Shown here piece after piece: positions 32,917 through 41,918 of a DNA stretch of 45,378 nt (within the stretch, counting starts at the first letter, position 1; each line of letters opens with the position of its first letter). Below the pieces are notes generated by a model. That model was not told the DNA's origin. It worked only from the letters and a program-made list of their open reading frames with translations, and did not search any database. Both the position numbers and the translations under genes were made by a program. The stretch comes from SAR86 cluster bacterium AG-447-A08 (GTDB taxonomy: Bacteria; Pseudomonadota; Gammaproteobacteria; Magnimaribacterales; Magnimaribacteraceae). The stretch is taken from the NCBI GenBank assembly GCA_003212335.1, contig QCQA01000010.1:1-45378 (forward strand). Direction: 5' to 3'.

Positions 32917-33441
32917 TTATAGAAGTTTAGCTATATTTGAAATCAATTCTTCGCTATCTGGTTCTACGTTTGTATCAAAACTCTTAACTTTGCCCTCTTT
33001 CGATATAAGATACTTATGAAAGTTCCATCCAGGTCTTTGTCCAGAAATTTCAGTTAAAGTTTTATAGAAAGAATTTGCTTTTTTTCCTTTAACAGGGGTT
33101 GTAGCAAACATAGGAAATGTGACTCCATATTCGGTACTGCAAAATTCTTTTACTTTAGATTCATCACTATATTCTTGATACATGAAATCTCTAGAAGGAA
33201 ATCCCAAAATAACAAAATCTTCTTTGCCATATTTTGAGTATAGGTTTTGCAATGCTTCATACTGATATGTGAAACCACACCTACTGGCTACATTGACCGC
33301 TAAGATAACTTTGTTCTCGTATTCACATAAGTTTTGAGTTTTAGAAGAGTCTAATAATCTTACCTCGTGATCTAAGACTTCAGGACAAGCATATGTATAA
33401 GATCCAAAGAAAAGAAAAGAAAATAAAAATAACTTTTTCAT
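32917..33441 (-). CDS. Exported glutathione-peroxidase-family thiol peroxidase
   Basis: A 174-residue thioredoxin-fold peroxidase with a signal peptide (MKKLFLFSFLFFGSYTYA). The peroxidatic Cys55 lies in NVASRCGFTYQYEAL, and W139/N140 are kept in RPGWNFHKYL. The usual Gln of the tetrad, in FPxNQFxxQE, is replaced: here the loop reads GFPSRDFMYQE with Asp85. Cys101 (EFCSTEYGVTFPMF) is another candidate resolving thiol, and Cys19 and Cys39 are extra. It is the last gene of the long leftward miaB-lnt run, 8 bases after the L,D-transpeptidase gene. A periplasmic peroxide or lipid-peroxide defence role is inferred; the reductant is unknown, and E. coli BtuE is a related protein. Confidence 0.88.
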   Translation of the reverse strand: MKKLFLFSFLFFGSYTYACPEVLDHEVRLLDSSKTQNLCEYENKVILAVNVASRCGFTYQYEALQNLYSKYGKEDFVILGFPSRDFMYQEYSDESKVKEFCSTEYGVTFPMFATTPVKGKKANSFYKTLTEISGQRPGWNFHKYLISKEGKVKSFDTNVEPDSEELISNIAKLL

Positions 33442-33449
33442 AATAAAAT

Positions 33450-34076
33450 TTAATAAATCCAGACTTGCGCTTTTTCATCTACTAGATCAAAAAGCTCTAT
33501 GACATCGTCATTATACATCCTAATACAACCATCTGAAGCAGGTTTTCCTATCAAGCCTTCTTCAGCAGTGCCATGTATATAAATAAACCTCTTCCTAGAA
33601 TCAATGCCTTCTCCTTTATTTAAACCTTCCTCTAATCCATCCAGCCACATAATCCTAGAAGTAACATGATCGAAGTCAGTATCTATGGGCTCTTTAATGA
33701 TATTTGCTATAGCTCCATTCCATACACGTCCCTTTAAAATAGCATTTGCAGGTAAATTAGAACCTAATTTCTTGTATATCTCGTGTTTTCCAAGAGGTGT
33801 CTTGAAGCTATTTTCTTTACTACCTGTACCATAAGCTGAAGAGGATATGTTATAAACTTTTAAAACTGTACCTTTTTTTATATGCAATAGGGATTGAGAC
33901 TCTATATCTACATACAGTAAAGTACTTAAGCTCTCATAATTTGAGTCTAAAGACTTAATATCACCTAAAATATTGTTTTTATTCATATTATCATTAATTA
34001 CTATACTAGAACACGAGCTTACCAAAACCAAAAAAACAGTAATTTTAATCAAATTCATCAAATTATTTAGCAACAT
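33450..34076 (-). CDS. L,D-transpeptidase (YkuD domain) lipoprotein
   Basis: A 208-residue protein. The N-terminus has a hydrophobic segment and VLVSSC (Cys22), a fair lipobox, so it is probably a lipid-anchored envelope protein. The YkuD catalytic block is IHGTAEEGLIGKPASDGCIRM (about residues 166-186), with the nucleophilic Cys in SDGCIRM where SHGCIRM is common. Such enzymes make 3-3 crosslinks or attach proteins to peptidoglycan. ATG 34076 or 34058 (residue 7, MNLIK) could be the start; the second gives a more typical signal sequence. It lies 15 bases after lnt, the enzyme that completes lipoprotein acylation. Confidence 0.9.
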   Translation of the reverse strand: MLLNNLMNLIKITVFLVLVSSCSSIVINDNMNKNNILGDIKSLDSNYESLSTLLYVDIESQSLLHIKKGTVLKVYNISSSAYGTGSKENSFKTPLGKHEIYKKLGSNLPANAILKGRVWNGAIANIIKEPIDTDFDHVTSRIMWLDGLEEGLNKGEGIDSRKRFIYIHGTAEEGLIGKPASDGCIRMYNDDVIELFDLVDEKAQVWIY

Positions 34077-34091
34077 TTGTTCTGTATATAA

Positions 34092-35567
34092 TTATTTAAT
34101 TCTTAAAAGTGATTTAATTGATAAAAATCCCATATAAAAGACTATTAGTATGATTATAGGAAAATTTCCGTAGCTTGAGTATATTGTATTACCAGAATAT
34201 AGCACTATATTGTTTTTTATATTCTTTTCCTCAAAATAACCTTGTTTTTCAATAACTTGGCCGTCTTTTGAAACAATTGCACTAATTCCACTATTTGTGG
34301 ACCTCAACAATGGTTTTTTGTGTTCAAGGGCCCTATTTTGGGCTATTTCTAGATGTTGATCAGGGCCAATAGATCTTCCAAACCATGTATCATTACTTAC
34401 CGTTATAAGAATATTACTGTCAAATGCTGTTTTCCTAACTATATTATCGAAAGCTATTTCATAACAAATACTTGGTGAAATCCTCAATTTCGAGCTGCTA
34501 AACAGGTTAATTTCTTCTCCAGGCAGTGTATTTGTAAGGTTTAAGCCAATAATATCTAATAGTTTGCCTAAGTAGCGCTCTAAGGGTATAAATTCTCCAA
34601 AAGGAACAAGCTTCACCTTATCGTAGAAACCCTCTATTTCACCAAAAGATTGAAGTCTATTTCTAATCTTGTAATTAGTCTCTCTTTCTACTATGCCCGC
34701 CAATAGGGTTAGATTCTTTTCCTTGCTCTTAAAATTTACCATCTCCATAAAAGATTTATTGTCATTTTCAGAGAGTATTAAGGCTGTTTCAGGAAAAATT
34801 ATTAATTCTCCTTCTTCAGCGTTTTCGATAGCTCTCTCAATCATTCCTTGAGTCTTTATTATTCCGAATTGACTCCATTTATCTTCCAAAGTTAAGTTGG
34901 GTTGATAAAGAGAAACTCTTACTTTTTCATCAGGAACAGTCCAATCTATATTTTTTAATAAATTGGACGGAATTAAAACCACAAGCAAAAGGGCAAACGG
35001 GAATAGGGCAGGTCTATTTTGATAAATTCTTTCATATATTTCGTAAATCAAAAGGCCTATTAGAATCAATAAAAAAGTATTACCTTGGGCTCCTATAATT
35101 GGGGTGTATCCATCAATGAAAGTGTCAGCAAGCATAGTGCCAGAAATTAGCCAAGGAAAGCCTGTAAATAAATAAGATCTTATTAATTCTATTGAGACCC
35201 AAGATATAGGCAAAGAAAGGTATGTAAGTTTCGAGGGACCTGTTTTTTCAAGAAAATTGTTTAACAGAAATAACAGTCCTGAGTATATCGATAAAACAGC
35301 AATGAAAATTATAATCAATACTGCAGATCCAATTATACTTATATTTCCATGATAGTGAATGCTTACATACAACCAGGAAATTCCAGTTAACCACATTCCA
35401 AATCCAAAACAATATCCTATCCAAAACGCTTCCTTATAAGGTAAATCTTTAACTACCTTATAAAGAACTGCAATGGATAAAATGGATAGAAACCATAAGT
35501 CGAAAGGCGCAAAGCCAAAAGAGAAAATCAATCCGCATATAAGGGCAAGAAATTGCTTCTTGAACAT
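34092..35567 (-). CDS. lnt: Apolipoprotein N-acyltransferase
   Basis: Lnt adds the third acyl chain to lipoproteins at the outer face of the inner membrane. The 491-residue protein has an N-terminal bundle of TM helices (residues about 5-215), a periplasmic nitrilase-like domain (about 215-460), and a final TM near 470. The catalytic triad is visible: Glu in IIFPETAL (about 256), Lys in YDKVKLVPFGEF (about 315) and Cys in SPSICYEIAF (about 367). It follows corC by 42 bases in the conserved lnt-corC-ybeY-ybeZ-miaB cluster. Length is near E. coli Lnt (512). Confidence 0.96.
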   Translation of the reverse strand: MFKKQFLALICGLIFSFGFAPFDLWFLSILSIAVLYKVVKDLPYKEAFWIGYCFGFGMWLTGISWLYVSIHYHGNISIIGSAVLIIIFIAVLSIYSGLLFLLNNFLEKTGPSKLTYLSLPISWVSIELIRSYLFTGFPWLISGTMLADTFIDGYTPIIGAQGNTFLLILIGLLIYEIYERIYQNRPALFPFALLLVVLIPSNLLKNIDWTVPDEKVRVSLYQPNLTLEDKWSQFGIIKTQGMIERAIENAEEGELIIFPETALILSENDNKSFMEMVNFKSKEKNLTLLAGIVERETNYKIRNRLQSFGEIEGFYDKVKLVPFGEFIPLERYLGKLLDIIGLNLTNTLPGEEINLFSSSKLRISPSICYEIAFDNIVRKTAFDSNILITVSNDTWFGRSIGPDQHLEIAQNRALEHKKPLLRSTNSGISAIVSKDGQVIEKQGYFEEKNIKNNIVLYSGNTIYSSYGNFPIIILIVFYMGFLSIKSLLRIK

Positions 35568-35609
35568 CTTACTTATATTAAAGTTTGAGAATGTTTTAAG
35601 AAAGCTAAT

Positions 35610-36479
35610 TTAGCTAATTTTAGAGACCTTAATTCTCTTGATTCTTCTTCTCTCTAGAGAATTAATAACGAAACGCCATCCATCGATATTGATAGCATCA
35701 TTGGGCTTTGGAAAACGAGCAAAGTGATGCATAACTATTCCACCTAATGTATCAAAATCTTTATCACTCAAAGTGGATTCAAAATTCTCGTTGAAGACAT
35801 CTATAGGAGTAAGGGCAGAAACCAAATATTCGTCTTCTGCTATTTTTTTTATCAGAGTGCCAGTATCTTTATCGTGCTCATCTTCAATTTCCCCAACTAT
35901 CTCTTCTAGAACATCCTCAATCGTCACAATCCCTGTAATATCTCCATATTCGTCTAAAACTATGGCCATATGATTTCTGCTTGCCTTTAATTCATCAAGT
36001 AGAATATTAAGTTTTTTACTCTCTGGAACTAATTTCGCCGGCCGGATGAGCTTACTTAGCTCAAATTCACTTAGGTTTTCAGCAGAAATGAAGGGTAATA
36101 ACTCTTTTGCTAACAAAATACCTTCAATTTTGTCATTTTCAGTGTTTAGAACAGGAAATCTTGAATGGCCTGACTTAATTACTCTAGGCAAAAAGTCTTC
36201 TGGCTTCTCGTCTTTTTCTATAAATACAACCTGTGGTCTAGGTATCATTACATCTCGTACCTGATCTGTAGAAACTTTTAATGCTCCCTCAATCATATTG
36301 AGTGTTCCTTTTTCTAAAACACCTCTCTCACTAGAATCCCTTATAGATCCAGCGAGCTCTTGTTTATTTTGGGGTTTATAGGAGAAATTTTGATAAATTT
36401 CTTTGATTCTTTCCTTAATTCTTTTCCTAAAGCTAAGTCGACTAGACTCAGCAGATATACTTGGGGGCTCGTCGTTCAT
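35610..36479 (-). CDS. corC: CorC/YbeX-family CBS-domain protein
   Basis: A 289-residue cytoplasmic protein with two CBS domains (about residues 68-130 and 135-190), beginning VRDVMIPRPQVVFIE, and a C-terminal CorC_HlyC transporter-associated domain (about 210-285). LDEYGDITGIVTIEDVLEEI is the canonical second-CBS block. No TM segment is present. CorC/YbeX has been linked to Mg/Co efflux and, in E. coli, to ribosome maturation; its place in the ybeY-ybeZ-lnt operon is universal in gammaproteobacteria. A tandem AGCTAATTT (35603-35620) lies across its stop codon. Confidence 0.95.
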   Translation of the reverse strand: MNDEPPSISAESSRLSFRKRIKERIKEIYQNFSYKPQNKQELAGSIRDSSERGVLEKGTLNMIEGALKVSTDQVRDVMIPRPQVVFIEKDEKPEDFLPRVIKSGHSRFPVLNTENDKIEGILLAKELLPFISAENLSEFELSKLIRPAKLVPESKKLNILLDELKASRNHMAIVLDEYGDITGIVTIEDVLEEIVGEIEDEHDKDTGTLIKKIAEDEYLVSALTPIDVFNENFESTLSDKDFDTLGGIVMHHFARFPKPNDAINIDGWRFVINSLERRRIKRIKVSKIS

Positions 36480-36520
36480 TAACGCCTCACTTCATAAACA
36501 CATGCACATATTAATTTGTT

Positions 36521-36988
36521 TCAGTAAGGGTTCGCAATACCTAATTTTTTTAGTGCTTTTACTTCTAGGGACTCCATTTGCTTTGCAGAATCAGCTTCGT
36601 GATGATCATAACCTGCTAAATGAAGTAGGGAATGAATAATTAAATGCGACAAATGGTCTTGTTCTTCTTTATTTTGTATTGCAGCTTCTTTTTTTATTAT
36701 TTCAGGACAAATTGCTATATCACCAAGAATTTCGTCACCAAAGCTCAGTCCTGTAGAAGGGAAAGATAATACATTAGTAGGCTTATCTTTCTTAAGAAAC
36801 TCTGAATTTAATTCTTTAATTGTTTTTTTTGAGATAAAAGATAAATTCACTGGTCTATCTTTAAAAATTTTCTTTAAATCTGGCTTTACTTGAAGAAGTG
36901 CTTTTATTAAATCAGATACACTTTTCTCAGTACAGTTTAATCCTTCGAGATTTCCAGATATAAATATTTGAGATTTGGCAAACGACAC
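36521..36988 (-). CDS. ybeY: Endoribonuclease YbeY
   Basis: YbeY is a zinc metalloprotein that acts in 16S rRNA 3'-end maturation and ribosome quality control. The 155-residue protein has the zinc motif LIIHSLLHLAGYDHHEADSA near residue 113, with three His ligands, and TNVLSFP near 70. It starts with GTG at 36988, directly abutting the phoH-like gene's stop, so the two are translationally coupled, as in other gammaproteobacteria. corC follows after a 41-base gap. Confidence 0.95.
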   Translation of the reverse strand: MSFAKSQIFISGNLEGLNCTEKSVSDLIKALLQVKPDLKKIFKDRPVNLSFISKKTIKELNSEFLKKDKPTNVLSFPSTGLSFGDEILGDIAICPEIIKKEAAIQNKEEQDHLSHLIIHSLLHLAGYDHHEADSAKQMESLEVKALKKLGIANPY

Positions 36989-37933
36989 TTAATTAACAAA
37001 TTTTGCGTAAGCTTCTACTATCTTCTGAACCAAACCATGTCGAACAACATCTTTTGTATCAAACTCAACCAATCCGATGTCTTCTACAGATTTTAAAACC
37101 TCTAGAGAGTGGACAAGACCTGAAAGAGTATTTTTAGGTAAATCTATCTGAGTTATATCGCCTGTAATAACTACTTTCGAGCCAAAACCGAATCTAGTTA
37201 AGAACATCTTCATTTGTTCAACAGTAGCGTTTTGACTTTCATCAAGAATGATAAAGGAATTGTTTAAAGTTCTTCCTCTCATGAAAGCTAAGGGTACAAC
37301 TTCAATTATATTTCTTTCTATAAGTTGATTAGTTTCCTTGTAACCTAGCATTTGGAAGAGGGCATCATAAAGCGGCCTTAAATACGGATCGACCTTCTGA
37401 CTCAAGTCACCTGGCAAAAAGCCAAGCTTTTCACCTGCTTCAACTGCAGGTCTGACCAGTAGGATTTTTTCAACTTCGCCTCTTGAGAATTGCTCTACAG
37501 CAAGTGCAACCGCTAAAAATGTCTTTCCAGTTCCTGCAGGCCCTATACCAAATGTGAGTACCTTCTTCTTGATGGTATCAACATAATGATCTTGGCTTCC
37601 ATGATTAGCGGTAACTATCAAATTAGGCGTCTTAATGACTTGTTTGCTAGAGCTATCTTTTTTTATGTTATTTAAATCATTCATACCTTTCCTTAAATAC
37701 AAGTGAACTTCTTTTGAGCTTATTGTTTTGTTTTTATCTAAATCTTCATAAATCCTAAGGATGATGTCCTTAGCGATCTGAGCATTATTAGATTCTCCAT
37801 TTATCTTAAAGCTGGGACCTCTATTCAAAATTTTTATTCCTAACTCTTCTTCAATTTGTTTAAGTATAGAGTTAGTAGGACCACATAAATCGCTGATTTT
37901 ATCGTGGTCAACAGGTTCAAGTTGGAATTTCAT
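36989..37933 (-). CDS. ybeZ: PhoH-family ATPase YbeZ
   Basis: A 314-residue PhoH-like P-loop ATPase. An N-terminal KH-like region (about 1-75) precedes the ATPase core. Walker A is GIGPAGTGKTFLAVALAVEQ near residue 130, and Walker B SFIILDESQNATVEQMKMFL near 225, with SKVVITGDITQIDLP after it. YbeZ works with YbeY in RNA metabolism, and members have been described as RNA helicase-like. It is downstream of miaB by 16 bases and upstream of ybeY with no gap. Confidence 0.95.
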   Translation of the reverse strand: MKFQLEPVDHDKISDLCGPTNSILKQIEEELGIKILNRGPSFKINGESNNAQIAKDIILRIYEDLDKNKTISSKEVHLYLRKGMNDLNNIKKDSSSKQVIKTPNLIVTANHGSQDHYVDTIKKKVLTFGIGPAGTGKTFLAVALAVEQFSRGEVEKILLVRPAVEAGEKLGFLPGDLSQKVDPYLRPLYDALFQMLGYKETNQLIERNIIEVVPLAFMRGRTLNNSFIILDESQNATVEQMKMFLTRFGFGSKVVITGDITQIDLPKNTLSGLVHSLEVLKSVEDIGLVEFDTKDVVRHGLVQKIVEAYAKFVN

Positions 37934-37949
37934 TAAATGACAATAAGGC

Positions 37950-39275
37950 CTAGACAGCTACACCTCTTAGAGATTTGTTTTTTGCTTCAACAATTTCAAT
38001 ATCTATTATCTTACCAACGTTTGATAAATCTGAGCAGGAAAAGATAACAACTTTATTATTCTCTGTACGTGCTTGAAATTCTCCTGGATTCTTCTTAGAA
38101 ACGCCAGTAACAAGGCATTTTCTAACTTCACCAACCATTCTTCTGCTTATGCTTAAAGCAGAATTTTCTAATTTGTGCTGTAAAGTGGATAGTCTTTCTT
38201 TCTTTTCTTCTAAAGGGACATCGTCATCTAGATCTTTAGCAGTTGTATTAGGTCTTGGACTATAAATGAAACTGAAAGACTCATCATATCCAACCCGATC
38301 TACAAGGTCTAAAGTATCCAGAAAATCTTTCTCAGTTTCACCTGGAAATCCAACAATAAAATCAGAAGAAATACTAATGCCCTCTCGAGCTGATTTTAGT
38401 TTTTCAATAATTTCGAAATACTCTTCTCTAGTATGTCTTCGTCTCATCTGTTTCAGTATAGAGTTAGAACCACTTTGAACTGGCAAGTGAACATAGCTTA
38501 TCAATTCAGGAACTTCGTTATAGATGTCAATGAGATCCTGACCAAACTCAAAAGGGTGAGAAGTAGTAAATTGAATTCTCTCTATGCCATCAATCTCGGC
38601 TGTAGCTCTTATGAGGTTGGATAGTCCAAGTCCTTTAGTTTTTAGTTTGGAGTCTCTGTAGGAATTCACATTCTGACCTAATAAATTAATTTCTTTGACT
38701 CCTTGGGAAGATAGTCCTTTTATTTCTTTCAAAATATCCTCAAGAGGGCGACTTATTTCATGGCCTCTAGTGTGTGGAACTACACAAAAAGAGCAATACT
38801 TATTACAACCCTCCATTATCGAGACAAAAGCTGTTGGACCCTCACTCTCCTGTTGAGGTAAATGCTCAAACTTTTCGGTTTTAGGAAAAGTTATATCAAC
38901 GGGACTAAGTTCCTCTTGTGCAATATTTTGATACAGCTTCGGCACTCTATGAATTGTTTGAGGTCCAAATACTAAATCCACTTGAGGTGCCCTTTTTATT
39001 ATATTTTCCCCTTCCTGGCTCGCTACACAACCACCAACACCAATTTTTAAATTAGGATTTTTTTCTTTAAGCTTCTTCCATCTTCCTAATTGGTGAAAAA
39101 CTTTTTCTTGGGCTTTTTCTCGAATGGAGCAGGTATTCAGCAAAATTAGATCTGCTTCCTCTTCATTGTCTGTAGTTTCAAAACCGTGGCTGTCATTGAG
39201 CAAGTCTTGCATCCTGGCAGAATCGTACTCATTCATCTGACATCCGTGGGTCTTGATAAAAAGCTTCTTGGCCAT
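37950..39275 (-). CDS. miaB: tRNA-2-methylthio-N6-dimethylallyladenosine synthase MiaB
   Basis: MiaB inserts sulfur and then a methyl group at i6A37 of tRNAs reading U-starting codons. The 441-residue protein has the N-terminal UPF0004 domain with three cluster Cys ([30 protein letters not shown]), the radical-SAM CxxxCxxC in [17 protein letters not shown] near 156-172, and a C-terminal TRAM domain (about 375-437). It is the first gene of the leftward run miaB-ybeZ-ybeY-corC-lnt-L,D-transpeptidase-GPx. Queuosine (queG), t6A (tsaE) and ms2i6A (miaB) modifications are therefore all represented in this window. Confidence 0.97.
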   Translation of the reverse strand: MAKKLFIKTHGCQMNEYDSARMQDLLNDSHGFETTDNEEEADLILLNTCSIREKAQEKVFHQLGRWKKLKEKNPNLKIGVGGCVASQEGENIIKRAPQVDLVFGPQTIHRVPKLYQNIAQEELSPVDITFPKTEKFEHLPQQESEGPTAFVSIMEGCNKYCSFCVVPHTRGHEISRPLEDILKEIKGLSSQGVKEINLLGQNVNSYRDSKLKTKGLGLSNLIRATAEIDGIERIQFTTSHPFEFGQDLIDIYNEVPELISYVHLPVQSGSNSILKQMRRRHTREEYFEIIEKLKSAREGISISSDFIVGFPGETEKDFLDTLDLVDRVGYDESFSFIYSPRPNTTAKDLDDDVPLEEKKERLSTLQHKLENSALSISRRMVGEVRKCLVTGVSKKNPGEFQARTENNKVVIFSCSDLSNVGKIIDIEIVEAKNKSLRGVAV

Positions 39276-39335
39276 ATATATAAGTTATCTTTTGAGTACT
39301 ATAGTTTAAATTTTTAAAAAAAGGCAGGAATTGTA

Positions 39336-39668
39336 ATGGCAAAAAAAGGAATCTACAAAGTTGTATTTGTTCAACTGGGTGAAGTTTACGAAATTTACGC
39401 CGAGGCAATATACCAAAGTGACATGTATGGATTCATTGAAGTAGAAGAATATTTATTTGATCAAAACTCAAAAATAGTTGTCGATACAAGCGAAGAAAAA
39501 CTTAAGAACGAATTCAAAGGGGTTCAAAGGAGTTACATACCTGTGAGTTGCATAATGAGAATCGATGAAGTTGATAAAAAGGGGACGGCAAAAATTACCT
39601 CTAGTGAATCAGCTAAAGTTATGCCCATAGCGAACACTATGTTTGAAGGTCCTTCGGAAAAAAATTGA
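39336..39668 (+). CDS. DUF1820 family protein
   Basis: A 110-residue cytoplasmic protein starting MAKKGIYKVVFVQLGEVYEI, with ADxxYxxD-like AEAIYQSDMYGFIEVEEYLF and a conserved RSYIPVSCIMRIDEV. This matches the gammaproteobacterial DUF1820 family. Members commonly lie next to miaB, as here (divergent, 60 bases). A good ribosome-binding site (AGGCAGGA) precedes the ATG. The function is unknown. The stop immediately abuts the orn stop on the other strand. Confidence 0.9.
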   Translation: MAKKGIYKVVFVQLGEVYEIYAEAIYQSDMYGFIEVEEYLFDQNSKIVVDTSEEKLKNEFKGVQRSYIPVSCIMRIDEVDKKGTAKITSSESAKVMPIANTMFEGPSEKN

Positions 39669-40217
39669 CTAGATAAAGAATTTGTCTCTATAGAATTTAA
39701 GCTCTTCTATAGATTCGAGAACATCTTCCATAGCCCTATGCCCGCCGCTTTTTCTAAACCCGTCAAGTAATTCAGGATTCCAGCGTTTAATTAATTCTTT
39801 TATGGAACTTACATCAACATTTCTATAGTGGAAAAAGCTATCTAATTCCGGCATATACCTTCTTAAAAAACGCCTATCGTGTGAGATGGAATTACCGCAT
39901 AGAGGTGACCTTCCTTTCTCGGTGTGCTGGGATAAGAAATCAAGTGTTTGTTTTTGGGCTTCATCGATAGTTATATTAGTGACCTTAAGGCTTTCCACTA
40001 ATCCAGATTTAGTATGTTGATTGGTATTCCACTCATCCATATTACTTATAAACTCTTGTGGCTGTTGAATGACCAAATTAGGTCCCTCAATTATTTCAGA
40101 GAGGTCATGACTAGTAACGGCAGTGGTGATTTCTATTATTCTCTCAGAGTCTGGTTCGAGTCCGGTCATTTCTAAATCTAACCAAACTAAGGTAGGATAT
40201 TTTTTTGTATCTGACAT
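39669..40217 (-). CDS. orn: Oligoribonuclease
   Basis: Orn degrades short RNA oligomers, including pGpG from cyclic-di-GMP turnover, and is essential in many gammaproteobacteria. The start is set at ATG 40217 (MSDTKKYPTLVWLDLEMTGL), giving 182 residues as in E. coli; a longer frame to 40301 would overlap the divergent lipoprotein gene and lacks conservation. DEDDh residues are visible in WLDLEMTGL (Asp/Glu), GNSISHDRRFLRRYMPEL (Asp) and HRAMEDVLESI (His/Asp). It converges on the DUF1820 gene with no gap. Confidence 0.96.
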   Translation of the reverse strand: MSDTKKYPTLVWLDLEMTGLEPDSERIIEITTAVTSHDLSEIIEGPNLVIQQPQEFISNMDEWNTNQHTKSGLVESLKVTNITIDEAQKQTLDFLSQHTEKGRSPLCGNSISHDRRFLRRYMPELDSFFHYRNVDVSSIKELIKRWNPELLDGFRKSGGHRAMEDVLESIEELKFYRDKFFI

Positions 40218-40260
40218 TTGCGGACAGAATTCTAACTGCAAATTACAATAACCCCTAGTA

Positions 40261-41118
40261 ATGCTTAAAAAAATTTCTAAATTTTGCCTATCATCCTTCA
40301 TGGTTCTCGCTCTGAGTTCCTGTTCATTAGCTGGATCATGGGTGTATGAAAGACTTGATGGTTACATAGCTGACTATTTCAAAGAGTTCGCTGACTTTAC
40401 TAAAGCGCAAAATCAAGAGATTGATCGCGTATCTGAAGAGTTTTTGGACTGGTTTAGTATCAACGAACTTGAAAAGGTCAGGCTTCTCTTGAACAACCTG
40501 AAAACCATAGACATAGAAAATCCAGAAAATGAAATTAAATTGACTTATATAGAAGGTGAAGCGCTTTTTAAAAGAATTAATCAATACTTTGAAAAACCCA
40601 TTATCAATTTTTCAAGAGGTCTTAGTGAAAAGCAGATAAACGAAATTGCTCAACATTTCGAAGAAATTAGAGATGAAAGAGAAAAAGAAAGAGCTAAAGA
40701 TAAGAAGGAATACAAAGTGAGAATTCTGGATAACTATATATCTGGATTCGATCGTATCGGAATTAACTTGAGAAAAGATCAGATAGATGAGCTCAAACTA
40801 AGACTAAGCAAACATCAAGAAATTAGACAAGAATGGTCAGATTTACAACAGCTTTGGATTAATGAATTCATTCAACTTTTAAGGAATAGAAACTCTCCTG
40901 ATTATGAAAAAGAGATGACAATTTATTTAAATGCGTTTGATTCTCTTGGAAGTGATACGTTTAGAGCAAAAATTGAACAAAATGAAAACTTGGCTATTGA
41001 TGTTATTAGTTTTGTTTTTAAATCAAGTGATGATAGCCAAATAAAAGGCTTTAATAGAAGTCTGGACATTTACCTCAAGTCTATAGATAGGATTTTAGTA
41101 AACAGAAAGGTTAATTAG
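40261..41118 (+). CDS. DUF6279-like lipoprotein
   Basis: A 285-residue protein with a lipoprotein signal peptide: MLKKISKFCLSSFMVLALSS followed by Cys21, a good lipobox (LSSC). The mature part is highly charged and almost wholly helical. It opens with WVYERLDGYIADYFKEFADF and has an exposed-looking acidic/basic helix around 130-160 (EEIRDEREKERAKDKKEYK). This pattern matches the DUF6279 family of uncharacterised gammaproteobacterial lipoproteins. It is 43 bases from the divergent orn and 32 bases before ubiE. The function is unknown; the family name is from memory. Confidence 0.78.
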   Translation: MLKKISKFCLSSFMVLALSSCSLAGSWVYERLDGYIADYFKEFADFTKAQNQEIDRVSEEFLDWFSINELEKVRLLLNNLKTIDIENPENEIKLTYIEGEALFKRINQYFEKPIINFSRGLSEKQINEIAQHFEEIRDEREKERAKDKKEYKVRILDNYISGFDRIGINLRKDQIDELKLRLSKHQEIRQEWSDLQQLWINEFIQLLRNRNSPDYEKEMTIYLNAFDSLGSDTFRAKIEQNENLAIDVISFVFKSSDDSQIKGFNRSLDIYLKSIDRILVNRKVN

Positions 41119-41150
41119 GTTGGCTTGATATAGAATGCTCCATCGTTTTT

Positions 41151-41918
41151 ATGAAAAAAGACAATAAAAATAAGACCAGCTTTGGTTTCAAAGAAGTTGA
41201 CTCAGACGAAAAGGCCAGCCTTGTAGGAAATGTCTTCGATACTGTATCCGAAAACTATGACCTTATGAATGACTTAATGTCATTTGGTATTCATAGATTA
41301 TGGAAAAAAGTAACAATAGAAACTTCAGGCATAAAAGAAAACTTTAAAGTTCTGGATCTCGCAGGAGGTACAGGCGATATGGTTAAGCTGATGAGAGATA
41401 AAGTATGTCCTGAAAAAGGCATGCTTATACTCAGCGATATAAACGCTTCGATGCTCAATGAGGGAAGAAATCGTTTGATAGATGAAGGAATAGAGAATAT
41501 ACAAACAGCACAAATAGATGCTCAATTTCTTCCTTTTCGGGACAATACTTTCGACTTGATTACTATAGCCTTTGGGCTTAGAAATGTTACTCACAAGGAA
41601 AAAGCTCTTGAGTCTATAAATAAAGCGTTGAAACCTGGAGGAAAGTTGATCATTTTGGAGTTCTCCAAGCCTCAAAATGAAGTTTTTAGAGAAATATACG
41701 ATCTCTTTTCTTTTGAAGTTATTCCTAAGATTGGTGAATTCATTGCCCAAACTGAGGAGAGCTATAGGTATTTAGCTGAATCAATAAGAATGCACCCAAC
41801 TCAAGAAGAGTTAAAAGAGATGCTTGAAGATAGCGGCTTTACTAAATGTAAGTATGAAAACCTTACTAACGGAGTCGTTGCTATTCATTCGGGGCAAAAG
41901 GGAATGATTGATGTTTAA
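41151..41918 (+). CDS. ubiE: Ubiquinone/menaquinone C-methyltransferase UbiE
   Basis: UbiE methylates the C2 position of the quinone ring. At 255 residues it matches E. coli (251). Signatures are VFDTVSENYDLMNDLMSFG near residue 26, the SAM motif VLDLAGGTGDM near 67, and AFGLRNVTHKEKAL near 141, the UbiE/COQ5 family block. The ubiB start lies inside its last codons (8-base overlap). UbiJ, normally between ubiE and ubiB, is absent. A possible extended -10 (TTGATATAGA) ends 16 bases before the ATG. Confidence 0.97.
   Translation: MKKDNKNKTSFGFKEVDSDEKASLVGNVFDTVSENYDLMNDLMSFGIHRLWKKVTIETSGIKENFKVLDLAGGTGDMVKLMRDKVCPEKGMLILSDINASMLNEGRNRLIDEGIENIQTAQIDAQFLPFRDNTFDLITIAFGLRNVTHKEKALESINKALKPGGKLIILEFSKPQNEVFREIYDLFSFEVIPKIGEFIAQTEESYRYLAESIRMHPTQEELKEMLEDSGFTKCKYENLTNGVVAIHSGQKGMIDV

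Noticed and set aside
35603-35620. Tandem AGCTAATTT at the corC stop
   Set aside because: Only two 9-base units in AT-rich DNA, partly coding; no sign of function.
39669-40301. Longer orn reading frame beginning at 40301
   Set aside because: The extra 28 residues are not Orn-like, would overlap the divergent DUF6279 lipoprotein gene, and ATG 40217 gives the family length.
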